Shown piece by piece: positions 24,536 to 32,846 of a stretch of DNA of 64,000 nucleotides (the first letter of the stretch is position 1; every line of letters starts with the position of its first letter). This DNA comes from Tharpella sp964457755 (GTDB lineage: Bacteria; Desulfobacterota; Anaeroferrophillalia; Anaeroferrophillales; Tharpellaceae), in NCBI GenBank assembly GCA_964457755.1, contig CAYWGC010000007.1:34473-98472 (forward strand). The letters run 5' to 3'. Below the pieces are notes generated by a model. That model saw only the letters and a program-made list of their open reading frames with translations, was not told where the DNA came from and ran no database searches. The position numbers and the translations under genes are program-made.

Positions 24536-25405
24536 TCAGCTCAATTTATACAGACTTTTTAAAACCTCATCGATCAGCCATCTAGGGGTTGAAGCTCCGG
24601 CGCTGATGCCGATAGTATGTTTGTCAATAAACCAGTCGGCCTGCAGATCTTCAGATGTTTCAATATGGTAAGAGGAGGCCTGCTTATCTTTGCAGAGTTC
24701 ATGCAGACGGTTGGTGTTGGCGCTGTTGCGGCCTCCGATAATGAGCATGCAGTCACAACTTTGAGCGAGTTTCAGGGCTTCACTCTGGCGATCGCTGGTG
24801 GCCGTGCAGATGGTGTTAAAGCAGCGCAATTCGCCTTTTATCGAGAGCAGGGAAAGGGCAATTTCGTTGTAGAGTGATTGTGATTGGGTGGTTTGGGCGA
24901 GCAGGGCAATGCGTGAATTTTTAGGCTTGTTTTTCAAGCTCACAGGGATGTCGCCCAAGCTCGAAATTACCAGAGTGCGTTGCGGATCTCCGTAACTGAT
25001 AAGGCCGGCAACTTCAGGATGGTCGGGTTCTCCGATGATTATGACCTGATAACCGGCCTCACTCATCTGGGCGACAATCTCTTGTGCCCGTCGAACATAT
25101 GGGCAGGTCGCATCGATCACAGTTAAGGTCTGGCGTTGTTTGAGCTCCTGGGCAATTTGTCTGGTTATGCCATGGGATCTTATGACTACAACTTCGTTTT
25201 TAAGTTCATTAATATTGTCGGTTTGGATAACCCCGATTTCGGCTAATTGATTGACGACCTGGGGGTTATGGATGATGGGTCCTAAAGTGCGGATCTCTTG
25301 ATCCGGGTATTTTTGTGGGGCCTCATTCGCGAGATCGACGGCCCGTTTTACACCAAAACAGAAGCCAGCGGTTTTGGCAGTTTTTAACTTAAAATCAGGA
25401 TTCAC
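24536..25405 (-). CDS. ispH: 4-hydroxy-3-methylbut-2-enyl diphosphate reductase IspH
   Basis: Final step of the MEP isoprenoid pathway, a 4Fe-4S enzyme. 289 residues. The three cluster cysteines are in GFCFGVKRAV, DATCPYVRRAQ and NTICTATSDRQ; HNPQVV and the substrate His-containing SHG and GEPDHPEV are also in place. It overlaps the cmk stop by 4 bases. Confidence 0.96.
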   Translation of the reverse strand: MNPDFKLKTAKTAGFCFGVKRAVDLANEAPQKYPDQEIRTLGPIIHNPQVVNQLAEIGVIQTDNINELKNEVVVIRSHGITRQIAQELKQRQTLTVIDATCPYVRRAQEIVAQMSEAGYQVIIIGEPDHPEVAGLISYGDPQRTLVISSLGDIPVSLKNKPKNSRIALLAQTTQSQSLYNEIALSLLSIKGELRCFNTICTATSDRQSEALKLAQSCDCMLIIGGRNSANTNRLHELCKDKQASSYHIETSEDLQADWFIDKHTIGISAGASTPRWLIDEVLKSLYKLS

Positions 25406-26082
25406 TTTTTTAAACCCTTGCAGAGATCAATAATACGTTGGCAGACACCATCAATATCAAGTTTGCTGGAATCTATAAGAATGGCATCATCGGCCCGGCG
25501 CAAAGGGGCTTGAGCCCGGGAGCTGTCAGCCTGGTCGCGGCTGGCGATGGCCGCAGTGACACTTTCTAAGTTGACCTCTAAATCTTGTTTTTGCTCTTCA
25601 AGGCGGCGGCTGGCCCGAACCTTAAGGTCCGCGTCAAGATAAATTTTGAGATCGGCATCGGGGAAAATGACGGTTCCCGCATCCCGGCCGTCAATGATCG
25701 CGCGGCTGTTTTGGGCCGCAGCTCTCTGCAGGGGCAGTAACGCCTCCCTGACGCAGGCGAGGCTGGAGACGGCTGAGGCGAGGTGGTCAATCTCGGGGCT
25801 GCGAATCAAGTCGGTAACCTCTTTTTCATTACAGAAAACCAGATTTTTTTCACCTGCGGCTTGAAACCGAATTTTAAGGCTTTGCAGAATTCCCTGTAAT
25901 GCGTTTTCACAGCTTATATCAAGGCCGGCATCGCGCGCGGCCCAGGCAACGCTCCGGTACATAGCCCCGGTATCGATGTAGCTTAAATTAAGTTGAGCTG
26001 CAATTCTTTTGCTGACCGTACTCTTGCCTGCCCCCGAAGGGCCGTCGATAGTGATAATAAAGTTTTTTTTAAATTTTTGCAT
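25402..26082 (-). CDS. cmk: Cytidylate kinase
   Basis: Phosphorylates CMP and dCMP. 226 residues. P-loop IDGPSGAGKSTVSKR at residues 12-26, substrate motif YIDTGAMYRSVAW, IDGRDAGTVIFPDADLKIYLDA and the LID region RRLEEQKQDLE. One position differs from the usual family motif: AGTVIFP where GTVVFP is common, conservative. It is 5 bases after efp and coupled to ispH. Confidence 0.95.
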   Translation of the reverse strand: MQKFKKNFIITIDGPSGAGKSTVSKRIAAQLNLSYIDTGAMYRSVAWAARDAGLDISCENALQGILQSLKIRFQAAGEKNLVFCNEKEVTDLIRSPEIDHLASAVSSLACVREALLPLQRAAAQNSRAIIDGRDAGTVIFPDADLKIYLDADLKVRASRRLEEQKQDLEVNLESVTAAIASRDQADSSRAQAPLRRADDAILIDSSKLDIDGVCQRIIDLCKGLKK

Positions 26083-26087
26083 GTTAT

Positions 26088-26648
26088 TTAAGACTTCACC
26101 CGTTCCATATACTCACCAGTGCGAGTATCAATCTTCAGGCGGTCGCCAGGGTTTATAAAGAGGGGAACGTTGATGCGGGCCCCGGTCTCAATCGTGACCG
26201 GTTTAGTGACACTGCTGGCGGTGTCGCCTTTAAGTCCGGGTTCGGCTTCGGTTACTTCGAGGATGACGAAAATCGGCAAATCAAGGTTGACAACCCGGCC
26301 TTTGTAGAACAGCACTGTGACGATACTGTTTTCCTGAAGGAAGTCCTTGGCGTTACCGACGATATCGGCGGTTAACGCGGTCTGCTCATAAGTGTCATTG
26401 TCCATAAAGTGGAAATCACCGTCGGTATAGAGGTATTGCATCTCTTTCTCTTCGATGTCCGGTTTACCGACCTTTTCGCCAGAGCGGAAGGTTCGTTCGA
26501 CAACATTGCCGTTGAGCAGGTTTTTGAGCTTGGTGCGGACAAAAGCACCGCCTTTGCCCGGTTTTACATGTTGAAAGCTCACAATAATAAAGGGTTCGTC
26601 ATTAATTTCAATGCGTAAACCGCGGCGAAAATCAGGTGTAGAGTACAT
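26088..26648 (-). CDS. efp: Translation elongation factor P
   Basis: Rescues ribosomes stalled at polyproline. 186 residues, three beta-barrel domains. The tip loop HVKPGKGGAFVRTKL carries the Lys that is modified in the EpmA-type branch; the tail ETGARINVPLFINPGDRLKIDTRTGEYMERV is diagnostic. No modification gene is in the window. Confidence 0.97.
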   Translation of the reverse strand: MYSTPDFRRGLRIEINDEPFIIVSFQHVKPGKGGAFVRTKLKNLLNGNVVERTFRSGEKVGKPDIEEKEMQYLYTDGDFHFMDNDTYEQTALTADIVGNAKDFLQENSIVTVLFYKGRVVNLDLPIFVILEVTEAEPGLKGDTASSVTKPVTIETGARINVPLFINPGDRLKIDTRTGEYMERVKS

Positions 26649-26687
26649 AGGTATTTCCTTTCTTTGAGATTAAGTTTTTAGCTAATT

Positions 26688-27776
26688 TTATGAAATAATC
26701 ATTTTCTCTAATCTTTTATCGATAGTCGTTAACTTTTCGGGACCATTTTCACTGAGATAGATCATATCCTCAATCCGGATGCCCCAGCGTTTCGGGAAGT
26801 AGCAGCCCGGTTCAATCGTAAAAACCATACCCGGTTCCAGGACTCCGTTCGGAGATTGGCTTGAGATTGAGGGCGCTTCATGGATCTCCAGGCCGACACC
26901 GTGCCCGGTGCCGTGGCTGAACCATTGGTCGAGTTTGGCTTCTACCAAAACATCTCTAACCTGGTGGTCGAGTTCCTGGGCCGTAAGGCTGTTTTTCAAG
27001 GCTTTCAGTCCCTGACTTTGAGCTTTGTAAAGAGCTTTATACACCCTTTGCACCTCTGGTTCAGGTTCTTCAAGGAAAAAGGTGCAGGTCTGGTCGCTGT
27101 GATAGCCCTGGTAGCAGGCTCCGAAATCTATAGTGACGATATCGCCGGGATTGATGAAACGCTCTGAAGCGACCCCATGCGGCATGGCCGAGCGTGGTCC
27201 GCTGGCAACGATCAGGGGGAAGGCCGCTTTCTCGCCCCCGGCCCGGCGGATCTGGTACTCTATTTCGGCGGCCAGGTCGCGTTCGCTAGTGCCGGGGCGC
27301 AGCAACGGCAGGCTTTTCTTGAGAGCGTCTTCGGCGATGGTAACCGCCTGGCGGAGAAGTTTAAGCTCTATCTCATCTTTGTATTTTCGTGGTTTTGAGA
27401 GGGTGGCGGCGACCGCGATCGGCTCTTCTCCGCCTAAGTTGTGACGAAGTTTGAGCCAGGTTTCAGTACTTAATTTATTCTCGTCAATACCTACTTTTTT
27501 TATGTTTGAATTTTCTTTTATATGCTGGCAGAGGACATCTAGAGATGTGATGCGGATAAGCTCTATTGAACTCGGAATCTCCGCCGCGGCCTGGGTTGTG
27601 TAGCGGCCATCGGTGAAAAAGCGATCTTGGTCCACAGTCAACAGCAGGTAGGCGCTATCACCACTGTAGCCAGTGTAGTAGTTAAGGTTGGCTGGGTGAT
27701 TGATAAGAAAGGCGTCGCATTTTGCTTCTTCAAGCAGATTGCGAAGTTTTTCGAGTCGTTGTTGGTGGATATTCAT
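26688..27776 (-). CDS. M24 family aminopeptidase (Xaa-Pro peptidase type)
   Basis: 362 residues. N-terminal creatinase-like domain (1-130, FLINHPANLNYYTGYSGDSAYL) and a pita-bread catalytic domain with the five metal ligands in VTIDFGACYQGYHSDQTCTF (two Asp), HGTGHGVGLEIHE (His), FTIEPGCYFP (Glu) and GIRIEDM (Glu). This is the PepQ/YpdF type commonly found beside efp and aroQ. It is coupled to aroQ by a 4-base overlap. Confidence 0.93.
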   Translation of the reverse strand: MNIHQQRLEKLRNLLEEAKCDAFLINHPANLNYYTGYSGDSAYLLLTVDQDRFFTDGRYTTQAAAEIPSSIELIRITSLDVLCQHIKENSNIKKVGIDENKLSTETWLKLRHNLGGEEPIAVAATLSKPRKYKDEIELKLLRQAVTIAEDALKKSLPLLRPGTSERDLAAEIEYQIRRAGGEKAAFPLIVASGPRSAMPHGVASERFINPGDIVTIDFGACYQGYHSDQTCTFFLEEPEPEVQRVYKALYKAQSQGLKALKNSLTAQELDHQVRDVLVEAKLDQWFSHGTGHGVGLEIHEAPSISSQSPNGVLEPGMVFTIEPGCYFPKRWGIRIEDMIYLSENGPEKLTTIDKRLEKMIIS

Positions 27777-28216
27777 GAGGGTTGGGTCAATAATAATTTA
27801 AATGTTTCCAGGGCGACCAGATAAGAGGCGCTGCCGAAACCGCTGATGCTGCCCCGGCAGACGGCCGCAGTCAGGGATTTCTGGCGAAAATCATCGCGGG
27901 CACTGATGTTGCTCAAATGAACCTCGATAACCGGGAGCTCGATTGAAGCTATGGCATCACGGATCGCAACACTGGTGTGGGTGAAGGCTGCCGGGTTGAT
28001 AATGATTCCAGAAAAACCTTCGTTTTCAGCTTTGTGAAGCCAATCGATGATCTCGCCTTCGTGGTTGCTCTGTAGGCAGGTTGTAATTATTGCAAGAGCC
28101 TTCCCTCGGCATTCAATTTCGTGGTTGATCGTCTTAAGACTTTTTGCACCGTAGACCTCAGGCTCGCGGCGGCCTAAGAGGTTGAGGTTGGGTCCGTGGA
28201 TGGTCAGGATTTTCAT
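27773..28216 (-). CDS. aroQ: 3-dehydroquinate dehydratase, type II
   Basis: Third step of the shikimate pathway. 147 residues from the ATG at 28216; a longer reading with a Met 6 codons earlier is possible but MKILTIHGPNLNLLGRREPEVYG is the standard start and contains the catalytic Tyr in VYG. Other motifs: QSNHEGEIIDWLH, INPAAFTHTSVAIRDA, VIEVHLSNISARDDFR. The start region overlaps the end of the small helical gene by 4 bases, continuing the aroQ-pepQ operon. Confidence 0.96.
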   Translation of the reverse strand: MKILTIHGPNLNLLGRREPEVYGAKSLKTINHEIECRGKALAIITTCLQSNHEGEIIDWLHKAENEGFSGIIINPAAFTHTSVAIRDAIASIELPVIEVHLSNISARDDFRQKSLTAAVCRGSISGFGSASYLVALETFKLLLTQPS

Positions 28217-28521
28217 ATTTTTACCTGTTTGCAAGCTTCCGGTTGCTCTTTTTTTACAATTTTAAGAAGGTTTTTGAGGTGAGAGATCTGTTGCCGGGTG
28301 TGAAGCTTTTTTCTGGTTTTTTCCGGGTTGGCCTGAGGTCTGAAATACTCCTTGATCTGGGCGATTTCTTTCTGGTAGATTTCGGCTTTAGCTGGATTCT
28401 GGTGACTGAGCTCCTGGTAAATGTCGATTGCCTGTCGCCAATGTCTCTGGTTAAGCAGGAGTTTGGCCATGGTTTCGGTCAGAATCGGTTGGGCCGAGTT
28501 TTTATTGACTGGGTTGTCCAT
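28213..28521 (-). CDS. Small TPR-like helical protein, function unknown
   Basis: 102 residues. One TPR-like helix pair (ETMAKLLLNQRHWRQAIDIYQELSHQNPAKAEIYQKEI in part, residues 16-53) and a very basic C-terminal helix (KTRKKLHTRQQISHLKNLLKIVKK). It heads the aroQ-M24 operon with a 4-base overlap, so it is probably translated. Similar small repeats-and-basic-tail proteins precede aroQ in related genomes as I recall, but I cannot name a function. Confidence 0.6.
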   Translation of the reverse strand: MDNPVNKNSAQPILTETMAKLLLNQRHWRQAIDIYQELSHQNPAKAEIYQKEIAQIKEYFRPQANPEKTRKKLHTRQQISHLKNLLKIVKKEQPEACKQVKI

Positions 28522-28682
28522 AGTTTGAGTGCTATATCGAGGTTGAAAATAGTCTTCCTAAAACGTCATCTTCTGTTAGTGGAAAAATCATTTCAAGTCA
28601 AGAGTGATGGTGTTTTTGGAGATAGAGATGGCCACAAATCTTTTTTATGCGGGCCTTTTTTTGTTCTTTTTTTGGGGGAGTT

Positions 28683-29132
28683 ATGCGGGCAGTTGTGCAA
28701 CGGGTCAATTCGGCAAGGGTCAGGGTTGACGATCAAGAAATTTCGTCTATCGGGAAAGGTTTTATGGTGCTGCTTGGGGTCGGAGCCGATGATGCGGGTG
28801 AGGATGTTGATTATATGGTGCGAAAAATAAGTGGCTTACGCATTTTCTACGATCAAGAGGGGCGGATGCGTTTGTCTTTATCAGAGGTTGGGGGTGCGGT
28901 GCTGGTGGTGCCTCAGTTTACACTCTATGGTGATGTTCGCAAAGGCAGTCGGCCATCTTTTACGGGTGCGGCACCGCCGGAGCTTGGTCGCCAGCTCTAT
29001 GAAGAGGTGTTACAGGGAATCAGGAATCGGGGTTTAGAGGTTTGCGGTGGCCGCTTTCGTGAGATGATGGAGGTTGAGCTTGTCAATGACGGCCCGGTAA
29101 CCATTTTATTGGATAGTAAGCGCGGGTTTTGA
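28683..29132 (+). CDS. dtd: D-aminoacyl-tRNA deacylase
   Basis: Hydrolyses D-amino acids from tRNA. 149 residues from ATG 28683 (GGGGGAG upstream). The family motifs VPQFTLYGD (the SQFTL type, here with Pro in place of Ser) and NDGPVTILLDS, the cross-subunit GPVT, are both present, as is the start MRAVVQRVNSARVRV. Convergent with the HD-GYP gene, 23 bases apart. Confidence 0.94.
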   Translation: MRAVVQRVNSARVRVDDQEISSIGKGFMVLLGVGADDAGEDVDYMVRKISGLRIFYDQEGRMRLSLSEVGGAVLVVPQFTLYGDVRKGSRPSFTGAAPPELGRQLYEEVLQGIRNRGLEVCGGRFREMMEVELVNDGPVTILLDSKRGF

Positions 29133-29155
29133 TATAACGTCGAACCCCTTAGGCG

Positions 29156-30133
29156 TCATCCTTCTTGTTGGCTGAAGAGGAGGATGAAAGGGTTCAGAAG
29201 CTCAGCTTCAAAATGGTCGGGCGTTTCTTTTTGGATGATCTTTAAGGCTTCAAAGGTTGTCATCGCTTTCTTGTAGGAGCGTTTTGTTGTCAGAGCGTCA
29301 AAGACGTCGCAGAAAGCGCAGATCTTTCCCGGTAGTGAGATCTCCTTGCGAGCAAGTTTTTTGGGATAGCCCGAACCTCCACAGTGTTCATGGTGGGTGA
29401 GGATAATATCGATGATTTCAGGATTGTCAGTTTTCATCTCCTGCGCCAGTTCAGCTCCCATGGTCGGGTGGGCTTGCATGAGTAGCCATTCATCCTGGTC
29501 GAGAGAGCCTTTTTTGTTAATGATAGCTTTTGGGATTCTGGCTTTGCCAAGGTCGTGGAGAAAAAAGCCTAAGCCTAAGTTTTTAAGATCTGCTTCGCTG
29601 ATTGATGGTACTGTTTTGCGCATCATTGAAACCGCGTAGATGCCAACGTTGATGGAGTGCGTGTAAGTGTAATAATCCTGGTTGGTGATCATCATTAAGA
29701 GGTTGCTGGTTTTGGGTGATTGGCTGATGGTGTCGATCATGCAATCAACAAGATTGCGCGTCTGTTCAATATTCTCGGTACTGGGGTTTAGGAAAAGTTC
29801 TTCCGTGATGTCGCTGGCGGTGTCGTAAATGATTGAAGCTTTGGCGTTTTCGGTCAAGTCGGGATTGTCCAGGACTGCTGCAAGATTATTTTTTAAATAG
29901 TTGAGATAGCCTTGGTGGTCATCAGTGTTAAGGTAGAGGTGGCTGACATTGTTATGTTTAAGCTGTTCGAGCTTGCTGGTTGAGAGTGCGTTGGTTTCGT
30001 TAAGAAAGAGAACGTAACGGTCTTGCCCAGTGCGGAGAAAGAGTTTGATGCCGACCTGGCGTTCAGGTGCCAGGGTGGAAAGGGGGATTTGTTGATATTT
30101 GGGGATTATTTTTGGGGCTGATCTTTGGGGCAT
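29156..30133 (-). CDS. HD-GYP domain protein, probable c-di-GMP phosphodiesterase
   Basis: 325 residues, cytosolic. An N-terminal domain (about 1-110, KLFLRTGQDRYVLFLNE) resembles the DUF3391-type partner domain. The HD-GYP core has H159, the HD pair at 193-194 (LHDLGKARIP), H222, HH at 247-248 and GSGYP at 253-257, so all usual metal ligands are kept; the motif after HH reads HCGGSGYP instead of the more common xDGSGYP. It stands alone. No receiver domain is attached, so its input is unknown. Confidence 0.88.
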   Translation of the reverse strand: MPQRSAPKIIPKYQQIPLSTLAPERQVGIKLFLRTGQDRYVLFLNETNALSTSKLEQLKHNNVSHLYLNTDDHQGYLNYLKNNLAAVLDNPDLTENAKASIIYDTASDITEELFLNPSTENIEQTRNLVDCMIDTISQSPKTSNLLMMITNQDYYTYTHSINVGIYAVSMMRKTVPSISEADLKNLGLGFFLHDLGKARIPKAIINKKGSLDQDEWLLMQAHPTMGAELAQEMKTDNPEIIDIILTHHEHCGGSGYPKKLARKEISLPGKICAFCDVFDALTTKRSYKKAMTTFEALKIIQKETPDHFEAELLNPFILLFSQQEG

Positions 30134-30325
30134 GGGATCTCGTTTTTATGCAAACTTTGTCTGCTAAATTAGTTATTTTCACAGTGAAACTGTAATGAAT
30201 TTAAAAAAAATTGTCAAACGGATAATAATTCGCGAAAAATTTGCAGTATGCGAAAAATTTGCAGACTGATCGTGTACTTCAATAATTAACCAGTTCTAGG
30301 ACTCGATAATTAAATCAACAAATTT

Positions 30326-30582
30326 TGTTACTACTTAGCGGTTTACCACAAAGCTAAATCTAAACGTGTTAAACTTTGCTTCGCCCTCATGAGGCTACAG
30401 CAAAAGTGTTGAACGTCGCTTCGCCCACTTCGAATATGGATACCCCAAGGGCACTTCCTCACTTCGTTCAAGTGCAAGTTCAGCCCGTTTCAGTCTCTTG
30501 TGCCCTTCAGGCTAAAAGCCTTCGCTGGAGGTCTGTCCCCGTATCGAGGCAGTTTGAGAACAAAAAATGCTGAGTAGTTACG
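30326..30582. repeat. Candidate miniature element with terminal inverted repeats
   Basis: The 588-base gap before cooS holds TGTTACTACTTAGC at 30326-30339 and, inverted, GCTGAGTAGTTACG at 30569-30582 (11 of 14 bases pair). Between them are two copies of a GTTAAAC/GAAC-x(4)-GCTTCGCCC block (about 30367-30390 and 30406-30428) and several short hairpins. No coding frame is convincing inside. A partial relative is at 19441-19515. Confidence 0.55.
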
Positions 30583-30721
30583 TAAACTTTTCACTATAGA
30601 TTAATTATGGTATATTATTTGCTTTTTTCTGCCCGCGAGTACACAGTTTCGTTTTGGCGGTCAACGCTGAACGATCTTTTATAATGCCACTAATTAACAC
30701 TATCAAGGAGGTAGTAAACCA

Positions 30722-32692
30722 ATGGCAAAATCGAAAGAGTTAAACATTCAGGAAGCAACAATTTGTGCCAGTACTAGGCAGATGTTGGAGAAAGCCACAA
30801 AAGACGGCGTTGAGATCTCTTTTCACAGAGCCAATAATATGGCCGCCTGTCCCATCGGGGCGGTTTCCGCTTGTTGTAAAAATTGTTCCATGGGTCCCTG
30901 TCGTTTGAGTCCCAAAGATCCTTATGCCAAGGTTGGTGTTTGTGGTGCGACGATCGATACCATCGGGGCTCGTAACTTCGCCCGCATGGTTGTCGCCGGG
31001 GCCTCCGCCCATACCGATCATGGCATGGGTATGCTTGACTGCTTCAAGGAAGTCGTTCATGGTAAGATCGACGGATTTCGGATTAAAGATGAAGTGAAAC
31101 TCAAGGAAGTGTGCGGTTATCTCGATATTCCGACCACGGTTGAAGTTGACGGCGAAGTCAAAGATCGTGAGATTCTGGAGTTAGGGGTTGAGCTGGCTGA
31201 AGAGCTCGAAAGAACCTACACCCAGGTCGAAGGTGAGATTCCTTTTATGAAACGGGTTCCGGAAAAGACCTTGGAACGCTGGCGTGAACTAGGTATTGTG
31301 CCGCGTGGCTCGATGCGTGAGATCATGGAGATGATGCATCGTACACATATTGGGGTTGACCAGGAATATGTTAATATCAGTCGCCAGTTTCAGCGTGTTG
31401 CCCTCTCCGATGGCTGGGGTGGTTCGATGGTTGCGACCGAACTTTCCGATATTCTGTTTGGCACGCCGAAACCGATTGCCGGTATTGTCGATATGGGTTG
31501 TCTCGATGAGAAAAAGGTTAACATTGTTATTAATGGTCATGAACCGATTATGTTCGAAGCCATGATTGATTCTGTCAGTGATCCTAAATTGATTGAAAAA
31601 GCCAAAGCCGTCGGGGCCGAAGGTTTGAATTTGGTCGGGATGTGTTGTTCCGGGGCCGAGGTTCTGATGCGTCACGGGGTTCCCCATGCCGGTAACTTCA
31701 TGTCGACAGAAGCCGTGCTTGTAACCGGCGCCGTTGATGCCATGGCGGTTGACGTTCAGTGTATCAAACAGGGTTTAAGCCCGGTTTCCGAATGCTACGG
31801 GACTCCGTTGTTTACTACCAACTATCGGGCGCACATCGAAGGGGCCATACACATTCAGTTGGATGAAACTAATCCTCGTGAATGTGTTGACCAGGTTGTT
31901 GAAGAGGCGATCAAGCGTTTTAAGAATCGTAGCAAGCCGATTGAGATTCCGCAGAACAGGCATATCGGTATCCACGGTTTCGGTCATGAGAGTATTCTCT
32001 CTACCCTGGGCGGAACCTATCGTCCTTCCTATCGTCCTTTGAATGATGCCGTCATCAGCGGTCGTATCCGTGGAATTGCCGGGGTTGTCGGTTGTACCAA
32101 CCCTCGTGTCAAACATGACTGGGTTCATACCGAAGTTGTTAAAGAGCTGATCAAAAATGATGTTATTGTTCTGATGACCGGTTGTGCTACAATTTCAGCT
32201 GGTAAAGCTGGTCTTTTGACCCCTGAAGCAGCCAAATTTGCTGGTCCGGGGCTGGCTGAGATTTGTGAGACGGTTGGTATCCCGCCGGTCTTGAGTCTGG
32301 GGTCCTGTGTTGATAACAGCCGGATCCTGGTCGCCGCTACGGGAGTTCTTAACGAGGGTGGTCTAGGTGAACGGCTTTCCGACCTGCCAGCCGCCGGATC
32401 CGCTCCCGAGTGGATGAGTGAGAAAGCGATCTCCATCGGACAGTATTTTGTCTCATCCGGAGTCTACACTGTCTTTGGGGCTGCCTTCCCGGCTACCGAG
32501 GGTAGCAAGTTTAAAGAACATCTCTTTAAAGGCCTCGAAGAAGAGGTTGGTGGAATGTGGGATTTCGCAATTGATCCTTATGAGCATGCCGCCAAGATGA
32601 TTGCTCATATCGACAAAAAACGTGAAGCCTTAGGTATCAATGTCAAGCAGGAGCGCAAACTCTTCGACATGGCTGATCGTCGCGAACTGTAG
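30722..32692 (+). CDS. cooS: Anaerobic carbon monoxide dehydrogenase catalytic subunit CooS
   Basis: A Ni-Fe-S enzyme interconverting CO and CO2. 656 residues, normal for monofunctional CooS. D- and B-cluster cysteines C43, C51, C52, C55, C60 and C74 are present (ACPIGAVSACCKNCSMGPC). C-cluster ligands appear in INGHEP (His), GMCCSGAE, DVQCIKQG, GVVGCTNPR, TGCATISAGK and GSCVDNSR. The ribosome site AAGGAGG is excellent and GC-rich Cys codons are intact. No cooF, cooC or hydrogenase gene is adjacent, and a terminator follows, so it is a single-gene unit. Confidence 0.95.
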   Translation: MAKSKELNIQEATICASTRQMLEKATKDGVEISFHRANNMAACPIGAVSACCKNCSMGPCRLSPKDPYAKVGVCGATIDTIGARNFARMVVAGASAHTDHGMGMLDCFKEVVHGKIDGFRIKDEVKLKEVCGYLDIPTTVEVDGEVKDREILELGVELAEELERTYTQVEGEIPFMKRVPEKTLERWRELGIVPRGSMREIMEMMHRTHIGVDQEYVNISRQFQRVALSDGWGGSMVATELSDILFGTPKPIAGIVDMGCLDEKKVNIVINGHEPIMFEAMIDSVSDPKLIEKAKAVGAEGLNLVGMCCSGAEVLMRHGVPHAGNFMSTEAVLVTGAVDAMAVDVQCIKQGLSPVSECYGTPLFTTNYRAHIEGAIHIQLDETNPRECVDQVVEEAIKRFKNRSKPIEIPQNRHIGIHGFGHESILSTLGGTYRPSYRPLNDAVISGRIRGIAGVVGCTNPRVKHDWVHTEVVKELIKNDVIVLMTGCATISAGKAGLLTPEAAKFAGPGLAEICETVGIPPVLSLGSCVDNSRILVAATGVLNEGGLGERLSDLPAAGSAPEWMSEKAISIGQYFVSSGVYTVFGAAFPATEGSKFKEHLFKGLEEEVGGMWDFAIDPYEHAAKMIAHIDKKREALGINVKQERKLFDMADRREL

Positions 32693-32725
32693 ATCGATTT
32701 CTAGAAAATAGAGAAGGTCAAAGTG

Positions 32726-32760
32726 AAAACCCCGGTTCTTTATTGAACCGGGGTTTTTTT
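32726..32760 (+). terminator. Rho-independent terminator of cooS
   Basis: AAAACCCCGGTTC (32726-32738) pairs with 32745-32757 around a 6-base loop, ending in seven T. It lies 34 bases after the cooS stop. Confidence 0.92.
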
Positions 32761-32764
32761 GTAC

Positions 32765-32793
32765 TTGACAATATGGGGTGGAGTTTCTACAAG
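32765..32793 (+). promoter_or_regulatory. Possible promoter of proS
   Basis: TTGACA at 32765-32770, directly behind the cooS terminator, and TACAAG at 32788-32793 with a 17-base spacer. The -35 is perfect, the -10 poor. Confidence 0.4.
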
Positions 32794-32846
32794 GCTTAAG
32801 TGTTTACCGATTTTAAGTATACAATAATTTTTATTAAAGGAATGTT

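Noticed and set aside
31289..31687. Minus-strand frame in cooS
   Set aside because: His/Asn/Gly-rich antisense shadow of cooS with no start signal.
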